DNA from: CAMDPA01 sp963825625
GTDB lineage: Bacteria; Pseudomonadota; Alphaproteobacteria; Rhizobiales; Hyphomicrobiaceae
Direction: 5' to 3'
Assembly: GCA_963825625.1 (NCBI GenBank)
Contig: CAWGUF010000016.1
Span: 124,001 to 188,000, forward strand
Length of the DNA stretch: 64,000 bases
The notes beneath the pieces are model-generated. The model did not search any database and had not been told where the DNA came from. It was given only the letters and a program-made list of their open reading frames with translations. The translations under genes and the position numbers were made by a program. The stretch's first letter is position 1. Every line of letters begins with the position of its first letter. Shown here in pieces: positions 33,077-42,294 of the stretch.

Positions 33077-33958
33077 ATGGGGGCAGCATTGGCGATGACG
33101 TCTGCATTTTCGAGTTTCGGGCTGCGTTTGGCGCGGGTGTTGGCAGTCATCACTGTCGCGGGCACAGTTGCGGGCGCAGCATTGGTCACGCCAGCGGTGG
33201 CGCAGGATTGCGGCAATGGTGCTGGAGGGTTCAATGCCTGGCTGCAGCGCTACAAGGCGAAGGCTGCTGCCAAAGGCATCTCGCAGCAGGCGCTTGCCAG
33301 CGGGCTGCAGGGGGTAAGCTACGATGCAAATGTCGTCCGGCTGGACCGGTCACAGCGCTCGTTCAAGCTGAGCTTCGAGCAGTTTTACAAACGGCGTGTG
33401 TCGAGCTCGTTGCTCAACAAGGGCCGTAGCCTGATGAAGCGGCATGCCGGGCTGCTTTCGCGGATCGAGAAACGTTTCGGGGTGCCTGGCGAAGTTCTGG
33501 TCGCGATATGGGGCCTGGAGACGGCGTATGGGCGCGATGGAAGCGGCGGCAAGTCGATCATCCGCTCGATCGCGACACTGGCCTACGACTGTCGCCGCTC
33601 GGCGTTCTTCACGCGCGAGCTGGATGCCGCCTTGATGATCGTGCAGCGGGGTTGGATCCCGGTCAGCCAGATGCGGGGCGGATGGGCTGGCGAGATCGGA
33701 CAGGTTCAGTTCCTGCCCTCCTCCTACTTCAAGTACGCGGTCGATTTCGACGGTGACGGGCGCCGAGATCTGACACGAAGCGTACCGGATATGCTGGCGT
33801 CGACCGCGAATTTCCTGCGTGGCCACGGCTGGCAGCGCGGTGCCGGTTATGGACCGGGCTCGGCCAATTTCGGTGTCATCGGGCAGTGGAACAAGGCCAG
33901 CGTCTATCAGCGGACAATTTCTATTGCCGCTCAAAAAATCGGCGGCAGGGGTGGATGA
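33077..33958 (+). CDS. Lytic murein transglycosylase, MltB family
   Basis: The exact start is uncertain; ATG 33077 gives 293 residues with a signal peptide ending near TPAVAQD. The family region holds FNAWLQRYKAKAAAKGISQQ, RFGVPGEVLVAIWGLETAYG (catalytic Glu in GLETAYG), AYDCRRSAFFTRELDAAL, EIGQVQFLPSSYFKYAVDFD and DMLASTANFLRGHGW. It cleaves the glycan strand of peptidoglycan in the periplasm with formation of 1,6-anhydro ends. It lacks the C-terminal peptidoglycan-binding domain found in some relatives. Confidence 0.9.
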   Translation: MGAALAMTSAFSSFGLRLARVLAVITVAGTVAGAALVTPAVAQDCGNGAGGFNAWLQRYKAKAAAKGISQQALASGLQGVSYDANVVRLDRSQRSFKLSFEQFYKRRVSSSLLNKGRSLMKRHAGLLSRIEKRFGVPGEVLVAIWGLETAYGRDGSGGKSIIRSIATLAYDCRRSAFFTRELDAALMIVQRGWIPVSQMRGGWAGEIGQVQFLPSSYFKYAVDFDGDGRRDLTRSVPDMLASTANFLRGHGWQRGAGYGPGSANFGVIGQWNKASVYQRTISIAAQKIGGRGG

Positions 33959-34065
33959 CGCCACCGGCCATTGGAGCCCCGGCGATGTAACGGCGACGTA
34001 ACGGCTGCATCGTCGTCGGGTCTGTGCCAGTCTCTGTTCCGCGCGTCCTGACGAGCGGAGACACC

Positions 34066-35442
34066 ATGTCACTTCTGAAACGCCGCAACCGACCGATGTA
34101 TCTTGGGCCTTATCCGCTCGAGAAGATGCGGCGGGTCGATACGCCAACGACGCTGATCATCGAGGACGAGATCAAGCGGGTGCCGAGGCGTGCGGACGGG
34201 TTCGAGCGGGCGCGTCACGGCGACTATGGCGAGCAGCAGAAGCGACGGCGGGAGGCAACAGGCGGGGCACGGAAGGCGGGGGCGAAGAGCCCGCTGCAGG
34301 GTGCTTTGGGCGCGGAGTTGCTGGCCACGCTGCCGCGCCATGACGGTCAGGTGGCGGAGGCGCGCGCGCCGGTTCCTGACGATCCGGCGGCGCTGACGAA
34401 AAACATCAAGTCGCTCGGCTATTTTCTCGATGCTGACCAAATCGGCATCTGTGAAGCCAAACCGTGGGTCTGGTATTCGCACCAGAGTGATGGCACGCCG
34501 GTGGAGCCGTACCACAGGTTCGCGATCGTGATTCTGATCGATCAGGGATACGAGACGCTGGAGGCGTCCAGCGGTGACGACTGGATGAGCGGAAGCCAGA
34601 GCACGCGTGCTTATCTGCGGGGCGCGGAGGTGGGCAACGTGATAGCCGGATATATCCGCAATCTCGGTTTTTCGGCGCGATGTCATTCGGCGGTTGAGAG
34701 CGATGTGCAGCACTTGCCGCTGATCCTGCTGGCGGGGCTCGGCGAGATGAGCCGTATCGGGGAGGTGATCATCAATCCGTTTCTCGGGCCGCGCTTCAAG
34801 TCGACAGTCGTGACGACTGATATGCCGCTGGCGATCGACAAGCCGATTGATTTCGGGCTGCAGAACTTCTGTGAGAGCTGCAGCAAATGCGCGCGCGAGT
34901 GCCCGGTATCTGCGATCCCGTTCGGGCCGAAGGTGATGTACAACGGCTACGAGACATGGAAGCCGGACGTCCAGAACTGCACGAGTTTCCGCGTCTCCAA
35001 TCCGAAGGGCATGGGATGCGGGCGGTGCCTCAAGATGTGCCCCTGGAACAAGGTCGATTTCCCGTTACACAAGCTTGGTCGGTGGCTGGCGATCAAATGG
35101 CGCTGGACGCATCGGCTGCTGGTGTGGCTCGACGACTGGCTGGGGTATGGAAATCGCAACCCGGTGAAGAAATGGTGGTTCGATCATGAAGCCGTTGGTG
35201 GCCGGATCGTGGTTCCGGACAAGACCAGCGAAAGAGACAACGATCCAAAGCGGACGCGCAATCCCAAGCATCGCATCGCGGGGTATACGGTTGATATGCT
35301 GCCGGAGCCCGACAGGTTCGAGCCGGTGCCGTTCGACCGCAACGAGGGCTTCAGAGTGACGGCGAACTCCGAGACGCCGGAGGAGGCGCGGAGGCGGGTA
35401 CAGGGTGGGATTGGGCGCGGGCGCGATAGTCCTGCCGGTTAG
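34066..35442 (+). CDS. Reductive-dehalogenase-like protein with two [4Fe-4S] clusters, no export signal
   Basis: The 458-residue protein starts at ATG 34066 (GGAG upstream). It resembles the cytosolic, catabolic reductive dehalogenases: IKSLGYFLDADQIGICEAKP, a cobalamin-domain-like middle region (TRAYLRGAEVGNVIAGYIRN, HLPLILLAGLGEMSRIGEV), and two cluster motifs, FCESCSKCARECP and CTSFRVSNPKGMGCGRCLKMCP. No twin-arginine signal or membrane-anchor partner gene (rdhB) is present. Electrons would come from a soluble reductase or ferredoxin. Related queuosine epoxide reductases (QueG) are shorter and have a different N-terminus. Whether it removes a halogen cannot be read from sequence. Confidence 0.75.
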   Translation: MSLLKRRNRPMYLGPYPLEKMRRVDTPTTLIIEDEIKRVPRRADGFERARHGDYGEQQKRRREATGGARKAGAKSPLQGALGAELLATLPRHDGQVAEARAPVPDDPAALTKNIKSLGYFLDADQIGICEAKPWVWYSHQSDGTPVEPYHRFAIVILIDQGYETLEASSGDDWMSGSQSTRAYLRGAEVGNVIAGYIRNLGFSARCHSAVESDVQHLPLILLAGLGEMSRIGEVIINPFLGPRFKSTVVTTDMPLAIDKPIDFGLQNFCESCSKCARECPVSAIPFGPKVMYNGYETWKPDVQNCTSFRVSNPKGMGCGRCLKMCPWNKVDFPLHKLGRWLAIKWRWTHRLLVWLDDWLGYGNRNPVKKWWFDHEAVGGRIVVPDKTSERDNDPKRTRNPKHRIAGYTVDMLPEPDRFEPVPFDRNEGFRVTANSETPEEARRRVQGGIGRGRDSPAG

Positions 35443-36317
35443 GACGACAACAACTCACGCTGCACAAAGTCTGCGAATGCCGTGGGTTTGCGCTCGAGCA
35501 GCCATGTCAGCACGTTGGGATTGGCGCTGAGCCCGTGGGCATCGTAGTGGGCATTCATTGCCGTCATGGTCTCGAGGCGATATTCGGGCATGTTGGCAGC
35601 CTTGGCCTGGGCGACAAACTCCGCATGCGGTTTTGCAACCGCGCGTACCGGTTTGCCCAACAGCTTGGACAGGATAGCAGCGCAGTCGTCCTGCGATAGC
35701 AGGTCCGGACCGGCAAGCTGGTAGGTTGCGCGCTCGTGCCCCGGCTCGGTTAGCACCCGGGCCGCGACCTCGGCTACGTCGCCGACGTCGACAAGGCTGA
35801 ACGGCGCGCTGGTGCTGAACGGCATGGAGTGGATGCCGTCGGAGAGCACCTGTTTCCAGATCGCATTCAACTGCTGCATGTAGCGGCCGGGTTGCAGCAC
35901 CGTATATGGGAAGCCGGATTCGACCAGGTGTCGTTCTGCGACCAGCTTGCGGGCGTGATGGGGGACGTCTGCCAACAGGGGATGCAGAGCGGAGTAATAC
36001 ACGATGCGCCGGATGCCGCTGCCGGGGGCGAGGCGTACTGCGGTAGCCGCGACGTCTGCTTCCTTTGGATGCATGGGCGGGCTGATCAGCATGAGTTGAG
36101 CTGCATTGCTCATGGCGGCGCCAAGCACGGCCTCGTCGAACATGTCGCCGACGATGACCTGGCGCGCGCCGGCTTTTTCCAGTTCCGCCCTGGAGGCTTC
36201 GCGGCGAACGAGTGCGATGACCTCGGTGCCGCGGCGCGCCAACTGGGCGACGATCCGGCGACCGGTGTTGCCGGAAGCCTGGGCGATGAGAACGGGTCTG
36301 TCGTAGAGTGCAGCCAC
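35439..36317 (-). CDS. NmrA/atypical SDR family NAD(P)-binding protein
   Basis: The 292-residue protein has the glycine-rich motif IAQASGNTGRRIVAQLARRG and EVIALVRREASRAEL (phosphate-binding arginine for NADP), then a YTVLQPGRYMQ block characteristic of atypical short-chain dehydrogenases. Members serve as NAD(P)H-quinone reductases or redox-sensing regulators. The catalytic YxxxK is not in the usual place. It overlaps the reductive-dehalogenase-like gene by 4 bases at their 3' ends and lies 6 bases after the diheme cytochrome gene, with which it is probably cotranscribed. Confidence 0.8.
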   Translation of the reverse strand: MAALYDRPVLIAQASGNTGRRIVAQLARRGTEVIALVRREASRAELEKAGARQVIVGDMFDEAVLGAAMSNAAQLMLISPPMHPKEADVAATAVRLAPGSGIRRIVYYSALHPLLADVPHHARKLVAERHLVESGFPYTVLQPGRYMQQLNAIWKQVLSDGIHSMPFSTSAPFSLVDVGDVAEVAARVLTEPGHERATYQLAGPDLLSQDDCAAILSKLLGKPVRAVAKPHAEFVAQAKAANMPEYRLETMTAMNAHYDAHGLSANPNVLTWLLERKPTAFADFVQRELLSS

Positions 36318-36323
36318 CTCGGG

Positions 36324-37265
36324 CTATTCCTTCTTTTTCGCAGGGCGTCCGCTGGCTCTGGGCGGTATCGTTTTGAGATAGGCGGACATCGCCTTGCGAT
36401 CGGCAGCCGACAGCGCCGCCGTGTTCGTGATCACCTCCGTCATGCTGCCGCCGACAGAATCCCCGGACGGGGTCTGGCCGATTTCCAGCATGAAGGCGAT
36501 GTCAGCTGCCGACCATGCGCCGATGCCTTCCTTGTGCTGCGTGATATTGGGCACCCAGCCCTCTCCTTCCGGATCAGGGCCGCCAGCAAACCGTTTGTCG
36601 CCGTCTATCCCGCCTGCGAGGTTGCGGGGGGAATGGCATTCGGCACAGTGGCCCGGGCCTTCGACCAGATACGCGCCGCGATTGATTTCAGGCGAGCGTT
36701 GCGGGTTGTCGGCGAACGTGCGGCCGTCCAGAAACATCCACTTCCATAGCCCCAGGCCGCGGCGAATGTTGAATGGGAAAGACAATTCGTGCGGTTCTGA
36801 GAGTTTGGCGACCGTCGGCAGGGTCTTGATGTAGGCGTAGAGATCGCGGACGTCGTTCAGTCTCATGCGCTGGTAGGAGGAGAACGGAAACGCGGGGTAG
36901 AGATGCTCACCGTTGCGGCCCATGCCGCGAAGCATGGCATTGGCGAACTGATATTCGGTCCAAGTGCCAATTCCAGTGTTGGCATCCGGGGAGATATTGG
37001 GGGCCTTGAATATTCCGAACGGGGTCTTCAGGCCGAGACCGCCTCCGAGTTTCAATCTGTCCTCGGGTTTGGCGTCCTTGACGGGCGTGGCGTGGCAGGA
37101 GGCGCATCCGCCGACGTTGAACATGGTGCGCCCGTTGGCGAGGTCGGCGGTGCGCGGCTTCAGCGTATCTGCTGGAAGGTCGTTCGGGCCGGTCATGAGC
37201 CAGAACAGGGCGCCGCCCGCCAGTGCGAGCAAGACCAGGGCGGTCAAAGTCGTCTTATATTGCAT
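36324..37265 (-). CDS. Diheme c-type cytochrome (alcohol-dehydrogenase cytochrome subunit-like)
   Basis: The 313-residue protein has an N-terminal helix serving as signal or anchor (LTALVLLALAGGALFWLM) and two CxxCH heme sites: GGCASCHATPVKD and GHCAECHSPRNLAGG. The spacing and the PNISPDANTGIGTWTE and VPNITQHKEGIGAWS repeats are typical of cytochrome subunits of membrane-bound dehydrogenases. It probably carries electrons from a periplasmic dehydrogenase to a terminal oxidase; the dehydrogenase is not adjacent. It ends with a basic KKK tail. It lies downstream of the cytochrome c556 gene. Confidence 0.87.
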   Translation of the reverse strand: MQYKTTLTALVLLALAGGALFWLMTGPNDLPADTLKPRTADLANGRTMFNVGGCASCHATPVKDAKPEDRLKLGGGLGLKTPFGIFKAPNISPDANTGIGTWTEYQFANAMLRGMGRNGEHLYPAFPFSSYQRMRLNDVRDLYAYIKTLPTVAKLSEPHELSFPFNIRRGLGLWKWMFLDGRTFADNPQRSPEINRGAYLVEGPGHCAECHSPRNLAGGIDGDKRFAGGPDPEGEGWVPNITQHKEGIGAWSAADIAFMLEIGQTPSGDSVGGSMTEVITNTAALSAADRKAMSAYLKTIPPRASGRPAKKKE

Positions 37266-37345
37266 CGGGCGCTATCGCTTTCGGCATGGTCGGTGGTGGT
37301 GGCCGGCACGCACACTCTCCTAATGCGCTATGCAGAAAAAGCAAA

Positions 37346-37367
37346 GGCGCGCGGTGTGCCGCGCGCC
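37346..37367 (-). terminator. Strong terminator after cytochrome c556
   Basis: A perfect 9-base-pair stem (GGCGCGCGG with CCGCGCGCC) around a TGTG loop. T-rich tracts flank it on both strands (TTTGCTTTTTC on the minus strand), so it can end transcription in the minus direction and possibly both. Confidence 0.8.
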
Positions 37368-37416
37368 TCGCTTTTTGACGCTGACCGTTATGCGGCCAAT
37401 TAAAGCGCGAAGGCCA

Positions 37417-37863
37417 TCACTTCTTCTTCTTGGCGCGGTAGTCCTTGTGGCAGCTGCCGCAGTTGGCGCCAACTCTCTTGATACCGGCGGCAAGGCCGTC
37501 CTTGTCCTTGACGGAGGCGGCAACGGCTTTGGCGTCGGCGGCGAGCTTGTCGAACTTGGCCATGAAGTCGGCCTTCTTCTCCCAAACTGCCGGCAGCGCA
37601 GCGGTTTCGCCGGTCTTGGAGCTGTCGGGATAGAGGTCTTTGGATTTCGTCGCAGCGGCAGCAATCTTCTCGAGATTGGCTTTGGCGGTGGCGGCGTCGA
37701 ACGGCTTCTCGCCCTTCACCATCTGCGCGTTGGACTTACCAGCGCCTGACATCTCCTTCATGGCTGCCTTGCGCTGCTCGATCGCAGCGCCGCCCGCGAC
37801 TTGGGCATAGGCCACCGTACCACCGACGAGTATCGCGGCGGCGACGGACAGAAAACGAATCAT
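37417..37863 (-). CDS. Cytochrome c556 / c-prime-type protein
   Basis: The 148-residue periplasmic protein has a signal peptide ending at TVAYAQ and then a four-helix-bundle domain. The heme motif is C-terminal, as in cytochromes c-prime and c556: VGANCGSCHKDYRAKKKK. The first helix (AIEQRKAAMKEMSGAGK) includes the usual methionine region for the sixth ligand, which would make it low-spin c556-like. It is followed by a strong hairpin, then by the diheme cytochrome gene on the same strand. Confidence 0.9.
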   Translation of the reverse strand: MIRFLSVAAAILVGGTVAYAQVAGGAAIEQRKAAMKEMSGAGKSNAQMVKGEKPFDAATAKANLEKIAAAATKSKDLYPDSSKTGETAALPAVWEKKADFMAKFDKLAADAKAVAASVKDKDGLAAGIKRVGANCGSCHKDYRAKKKK

Positions 37864-38115
37864 ATTGGGCTCCCCATCGAGTTCGTAGAGTCTGTGGCCA
37901 TTCCCCGGCCGGTGCCCATGCCGGTCAGCATAGGGTGCGGCAAGTTGGCATCGGTCCGGGACATCGTCAATATAAACAGCGGACCGTGCTTTCCCACGTA
38001 CCGCAAGTTCTGCGCTCGCTTCATGCTAAGCTGCTGGAATTGTATAAAACTTCGTGGGCAGATGCGGTGGAGTGAACAATTTGTCTACCGCCGCGCAACA
38101 ACGGAGATCCGACTG

Positions 38116-39033
38116 ATGGGGGAGGGTGGGGGATTCGCGGGGCGTGGCGGCAGGCGTCTGCTGCGGCTGCAGGATGGGCGTAGCGTCAGCTTGCGCGAGT
38201 TCGGTGTGGCCGAGGGGCGTGTCGTGATCGCGCTGCACGGCACGCCCGGGTCTGGGCTGAAATTTCTCAGCGGTCATCGCGATGCGGCTCGTCTTGGGTT
38301 GCGGATCATCTGTCCGGACCGATGGGGGTATGGGCTCAGCGTGTCACCGCAGCAGCCCCGGTTGCAGGATTATGGCGATGATGCGGGTCAGATCGCAGAC
38401 GCGCTGGGGATCGGGCGGTTTTCCGTTCTAGGCGTTTCAGGTGGAGGGCCGTTTGCAGTCGCGGTGGCTGCCAGGCTGGGGCACCGGGTTGAGCGGTTGG
38501 CGCTCGTCGGGCCTGTTGGCGGAGTGGGCGAGAGCGGCGGGAGCGCGGGGGTCGGGTTATTCCATCGCTTCAGTTTTCTGGTGCTGCCCCGCATTCCCGG
38601 GGCAATTCGGAGCGTTTTTGCTGTCTATCGCCTGCTGGTGCTGGTGTCGCCTCATGCGGCAGTGCGGGTGGCGGTTGCGCGGGCCGGCGGCCATGACCGG
38701 TCACTCATGGCCCGAAGTGAATATCGATCACCGCTTGCTGCGAGTTTTCGCGAAGGGCTGGCTCGGGGGGCTGGCGGCCCGGCCATCGACATGGCGTTGT
38801 TCTCCCGCCCATGGGAGTTGCCGGCTGCTCTCAAATGTCCGGTACGTGTCTGGCAGGGGCTGAAGGACCGGAATGTTCCGATAAGCGCGGCTACCCGCCT
38901 TGCAGAGCATCTGGGCGCCGAGCTGACGCTTATTCCGGAGGCCGGTCACTACTGGATGGCGGCTGATTGCAAGCCGGTTCTGAGTTGGTTGGCCTCAGGT
39001 GGCTGCTGCAATGCTGATTTGTCGGTCAGATGA
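38116..39033 (+). CDS. Alpha/beta-fold hydrolase
   Basis: The start at ATG 38116 has GGAG at suitable spacing; further upstream sequence in frame is not protein-like. The 305-residue product has the oxyanion segment VVIALHGTPGSG, the nucleophile elbow GVSGGGPFAVAVAA (Ser), a lid region rich in hydrophobics, and the catalytic His in EAGHYWM; the Asp is probably in QGLKDRNVPI. Such enzymes hydrolyse esters, lactones or halo-compounds. It is preceded by the divergent cytochrome c556 gene and followed by a gene-poor kilobase. Confidence 0.85.
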   Translation: MGEGGGFAGRGGRRLLRLQDGRSVSLREFGVAEGRVVIALHGTPGSGLKFLSGHRDAARLGLRIICPDRWGYGLSVSPQQPRLQDYGDDAGQIADALGIGRFSVLGVSGGGPFAVAVAARLGHRVERLALVGPVGGVGESGGSAGVGLFHRFSFLVLPRIPGAIRSVFAVYRLLVLVSPHAAVRVAVARAGGHDRSLMARSEYRSPLAASFREGLARGAGGPAIDMALFSRPWELPAALKCPVRVWQGLKDRNVPISAATRLAEHLGAELTLIPEAGHYWMAADCKPVLSWLASGGCCNADLSVR

Positions 39034-39085
39034 AATCGCGATCACGACTACAATCGCTACCGCGTACCCTCAGCGCGATCACGTT

Positions 39086-39109
39086 CCCTCAGGCCGGCCC
39101 TCAGGCCGG
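39086..39109. repeat. 12-base tandem duplication
   Basis: CCCTCAGGCCGG occurs twice in direct succession just downstream of the alpha/beta hydrolase gene. Confidence 0.7.
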
Positions 39110-39328
39110 GGCCTTCCAGAAGAACGACCAGCCAGTAGTTGACGCAGGGCTGGCAGGTTTGATCTGCATCAGCGCCGTCGTTGCTGTGCGTAGGGTGCTG
39201 ACGTCGCGGGACGCTATTTCGCGTGGAGCAGGTACATCTGGTGATTGGCGCGGGGGCTCGGCGACCAGCTCTTCCGTGCCAACCATGGCAAACCCAGCCG
39301 CGTGAGCTGCAATCGCGAGCTTGTCCAT
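39101..39328 (-). CDS. Doubtful small protein (75 residues)
   Basis: A frame beginning MDKLAIAAHAAGFAMVGTEE has AAGGG about ten bases upstream and a plausible helical start. The rest is proline- and threonine-rich without a recognisable family. It lies alone in a gene-poor stretch, and its end coincides with a small tandem repeat, so it may be fortuitous. Confidence 0.25.
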   Translation of the reverse strand: MDKLAIAAHAAGFAMVGTEELVAEPPRQSPDVPAPREIASRDVSTLRTATTALMQIKPASPASTTGWSFFWKAPA

Positions 39329-40070
39329 GATCTTGGCACCCTTCGCTTCACGCTTCGGCACACATCCGCAAAGACCGGACCGTCCGGACGCTGCGGATTT
39401 TCCGGTAGCAGAGGGACACCTCTGGCTACCCCAATATGATGGGACAAAAATATCTCATGTCAATATAGAATTTGGTTAATGCTGGATCTTTCCACATAAA
39501 TTGCTGCAGCGAGTTTGGTGGTCGCGTCAAGGTCGCCCTGGGTGGGTGTTTGGGTCGGCTCCTGATTTCTCGGGATGGCGTGGCGGACACGTCGCACTAC
39601 GGGTTGTTTGAGCGCCGCAGCAGGGTCGACTTGCAGGCCGGTTCGGCGCGGCAATACTCCTGCCGGCAGCGCGGCTGCGATTTCAGGTCGGTTGCGGCTC
39701 TTCGATAGGTGCGAAGGCCTCGAGACGAGCATGCAGTCGCGGGGTGCCGGTGATCACTGGTGGCCGGTCACGGCACGGCCTGGCCAAATGTGGGGCATGC
39801 AGCATCGGGCTGCTCCGATCGTCAAAGTCATCGCGGCTTGGCCAGGCTCCACGCTGTGCACCCGGCTGCTCGGGAGGACCTTGTGATCTGTTTGCGACGG
39901 TGAGGGCGGCGGCGCTCAGGCTTCAAGTTCAGACTATCGGGGTCGTCACGGAGATGACACGAAGGGGCTTGCGTTCGCTTTCGCCTAGGGTGAACATGAC
40001 TTGCCGCGTCCTTTCCTCAGGCGCGGGCGCGGCCCGCGTTGTCGCGCGCGCCTGGGGCCAGGAGGAAATC

Positions 40071-42131
40071 ATGGCGCAGTCTGACGGTCCACACGGTAGT
40101 GGCCGGGCCCGCAGCGCCCGCTGTATCGCACTGATCGGGCCATACCTTTCCGGCAAAACGACCCTTCTTGAAGCTATTCTTTCGCGCACGGGCGTGATTT
40201 CACGCCAGGGCACGATCAAGGACAAGTCGACGGTCGGAGATGCAAGTCCGGAAGCCCGTGAACACGGTATGAGCGTGGAGCTCAATGTCGCCAATTGCGA
40301 GTATCTGGGGGATCAATTCACGTTCATAGACTGCCCTGGATCAATCGAATTCCAGCATGAGGCGGCTGGTGCGCTGGCGGCGTGCGATGTTGCAGTGGTG
40401 GTGTGCGAACCCGATCCCAAGCGGGTGCCGGCGCTGCAGGTGATCATCAAGAAACTCGAGGATATCGGCGTCCCGCATGTGTTGTTCCTGAACAAGATAG
40501 ACACCTTCGAGGACATGCGGGTGCGCGATGTGCTGCCCACGTTGCAGCCCGCGAGCACGAAGCCTCTGGTGCTGAGGCAAATTCCGATCTGGGAGAACGG
40601 GATCGCGACGGGGTTCGTCGACCTGGCGCTGGAGCGGGCGTTCGTCTATCGCGAGCATGCCGCGTCGGAAGTGGTTGCATTGCCTGAGGGGCTGACAGAG
40701 CGCAAGCAAGAAGCGCGCTTCCAGATGCTGGAGCAACTTGCCGATTACGACGACGATCTGATGGAGCAATTGCTGTCCGACATCGAGCCCCCGCGGGACC
40801 GGGTGTTCGAGGACCTGGCGCGAGAGCTGCGCGAAGGGCTCATCTGCCCGGTGCTGCTTGGATGTGCCGAACGCGGCAACGGCATCGTCCGTCTGCTGAA
40901 GGTGCTCAGGCATGAGGCACCATTCGTCAGTGATACCGCGGAGCGGCAAGGGCTGGCGGATGCCAAGTCGGCAGCCGTTGTGGTGAAGTCGCTCTATACG
41001 CCGCACGGTGGCAAACTTTCCATCGCGCGGGTGATCGCAGGAGAGTTGGGCGAGGGCTCGATCGTGGCCGGGCCGCATGGGGAGGATCGCGTTGCCGGCG
41101 TGTTCTCGATTGTCGGGGAGAAAACGACGAAGCGGGGCACGGCGCAGGCCGGTGAAACGGTTGCTCTGGGCCGGGTCGAGCACGCGTTGACCGGCGATAC
41201 GATCGGTACCGATGGCGACGTGGCACAGGTTCAAATGGCCGCTCCGCCGCCGCCGGTGTTCGGCGTTGCAATCGAGATCAAGGACCGCAAGGACGAGGTC
41301 AAGATGTCGGCGGCGCTGGCCAAGCTGACGGAGGAGGACCCGTCACTGTCGGTCGTGCACGATCAGGACACGCACCAAGTTGTTCTTCTCGGACAGGGAG
41401 AGATGCACCTTCGGGTCGCGCTCGAGCGTCTGAAGCGGAAGTACAGTGTGGAGGTGGAGCGCAAGAAGCGACAGGTGCCATACAAGGAGACGATCCGGGG
41501 CTCCACGACGGTGCGGGGACGACACAAGAAGCAATCGGGTGGGCACGGTCAGTTCGGCGACGTGGTGGTGGAGATCCAGCCGCAGCCTCGCGGCTCGGGG
41601 TTCAAGTTCGCCGAGAAGATCGTTGGCGGCGCGGTGCCGCGCCAGTTCATTCCGTCAGTGGAGATGGGGGTCGTCGATTACATGAAGTCGGGACCGCTTG
41701 GATTTCCCGTCGTCGATGTGGCGGTGACGCTGAAGGACGGCAGCTTCCATACTGTCGATTCGTCCGACATGGCGTTCCGTCAGGCCGGCCGCATCGCGAT
41801 GACGGACGGGATGCCGGCGTGCAAGCCGGTTCTGCTGGAGCCCGTGATGCACGTGGAGATCTCGGTTCCAAACGACGCGACGGCCAAGATCACCGGCATC
41901 GTCTCGCAGCGTCGCGGCCAGATCCTGGGCTTCGATGCAAGGGATGGCTGGCCGGGATGGGATCTCGTCAAGGCCAAGTTGCCAGCCTCGGAGATGGACG
42001 ATCTCATCATCGAGCTGCGCTCGGTGACGGCGGGCGTCGGCTCGTACACGGCGAGTTTCGACCATCTGGCGGAACTGACCGGCAAGCTCGCGGATCAAGT
42101 GTTGGCGAGCCACAAGGAAGCCGCGGAGTAG
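40071..42131 (+). CDS. EF-G-like translational GTPase (FusA2-type)
   Basis: The 686-residue protein starts at ATG 40071 with an ideal GGAGGAAATC ribosome site. The G domain has GPYLSGKTTLLEAI (P loop), DCPGS (G3) and LFLNKID (G4). It is followed by domain II, the domain III segment LTEEDPSLSVVHDQDTHQVV and the domain IV region GGHGQFGDVVVEIQP, the fingertip that enters the decoding site in EF-G. The P-loop lacks the HIDAGKTT of canonical EF-G, and the sequence is more like the second EF-G paralogues whose role is ribosome recycling or stress. A hairpin at 42157 follows the stop. Confidence 0.85.
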   Translation: MAQSDGPHGSGRARSARCIALIGPYLSGKTTLLEAILSRTGVISRQGTIKDKSTVGDASPEAREHGMSVELNVANCEYLGDQFTFIDCPGSIEFQHEAAGALAACDVAVVVCEPDPKRVPALQVIIKKLEDIGVPHVLFLNKIDTFEDMRVRDVLPTLQPASTKPLVLRQIPIWENGIATGFVDLALERAFVYREHAASEVVALPEGLTERKQEARFQMLEQLADYDDDLMEQLLSDIEPPRDRVFEDLARELREGLICPVLLGCAERGNGIVRLLKVLRHEAPFVSDTAERQGLADAKSAAVVVKSLYTPHGGKLSIARVIAGELGEGSIVAGPHGEDRVAGVFSIVGEKTTKRGTAQAGETVALGRVEHALTGDTIGTDGDVAQVQMAAPPPPVFGVAIEIKDRKDEVKMSAALAKLTEEDPSLSVVHDQDTHQVVLLGQGEMHLRVALERLKRKYSVEVERKKRQVPYKETIRGSTTVRGRHKKQSGGHGQFGDVVVEIQPQPRGSGFKFAEKIVGGAVPRQFIPSVEMGVVDYMKSGPLGFPVVDVAVTLKDGSFHTVDSSDMAFRQAGRIAMTDGMPACKPVLLEPVMHVEISVPNDATAKITGIVSQRRGQILGFDARDGWPGWDLVKAKLPASEMDDLIIELRSVTAGVGSYTASFDHLAELTGKLADQVLASHKEAAE

Positions 42132-42156
42132 GCGCGGGCGCGCGGATGGTCAGGCG

Positions 42157-42181
42157 GGGGCAGATCCACGGATCTGGCCCC
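42157..42181 (+). terminator. Terminator-like hairpin after the EF-G-like gene
   Basis: GGGGCAGATC pairs with GATCTG-CCCC around a CACG loop with one bulged G, followed by GTTT. It lies 25 bases after the stop. Confidence 0.6.
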
Positions 42182-42294
42182 GTTTACAGCACTCTTTGAC
42201 ACCAGTCTTCGATACCCGTCTTTGACTGTGGTCGCTTGTCATCAGCTCGGCAGCACTGCCCGCTAGGCCGTGCCTCATCTTCACGCGAATGCAC

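Larger units (their letters stand above)
39034..40070. other. Gene-poor 1-kb stretch with a tandem repeat and an AT-rich patch
   Basis: No gene here is convincing. There is a 12-base tandem repeat at 39086-39109, a doubtful minus-strand frame at 39101-39328, and an AT-rich patch around 39430-39490. A minus-strand frame ending at 39460 finishes with AAAIYVERSSINQIL, which resembles a MarR-type recognition helix but has no continuation, so it may be the remnant of a lost regulator. Just before 40071 lies the ribosome site of the EF-G-like gene. Confidence 0.5.

Noticed and set aside
39460..39732. MarR-family regulator gene
   Set aside because: Only a short recognition-helix-like segment is seen before a stop, with no wing or dimer helices in any frame; at most a remnant.
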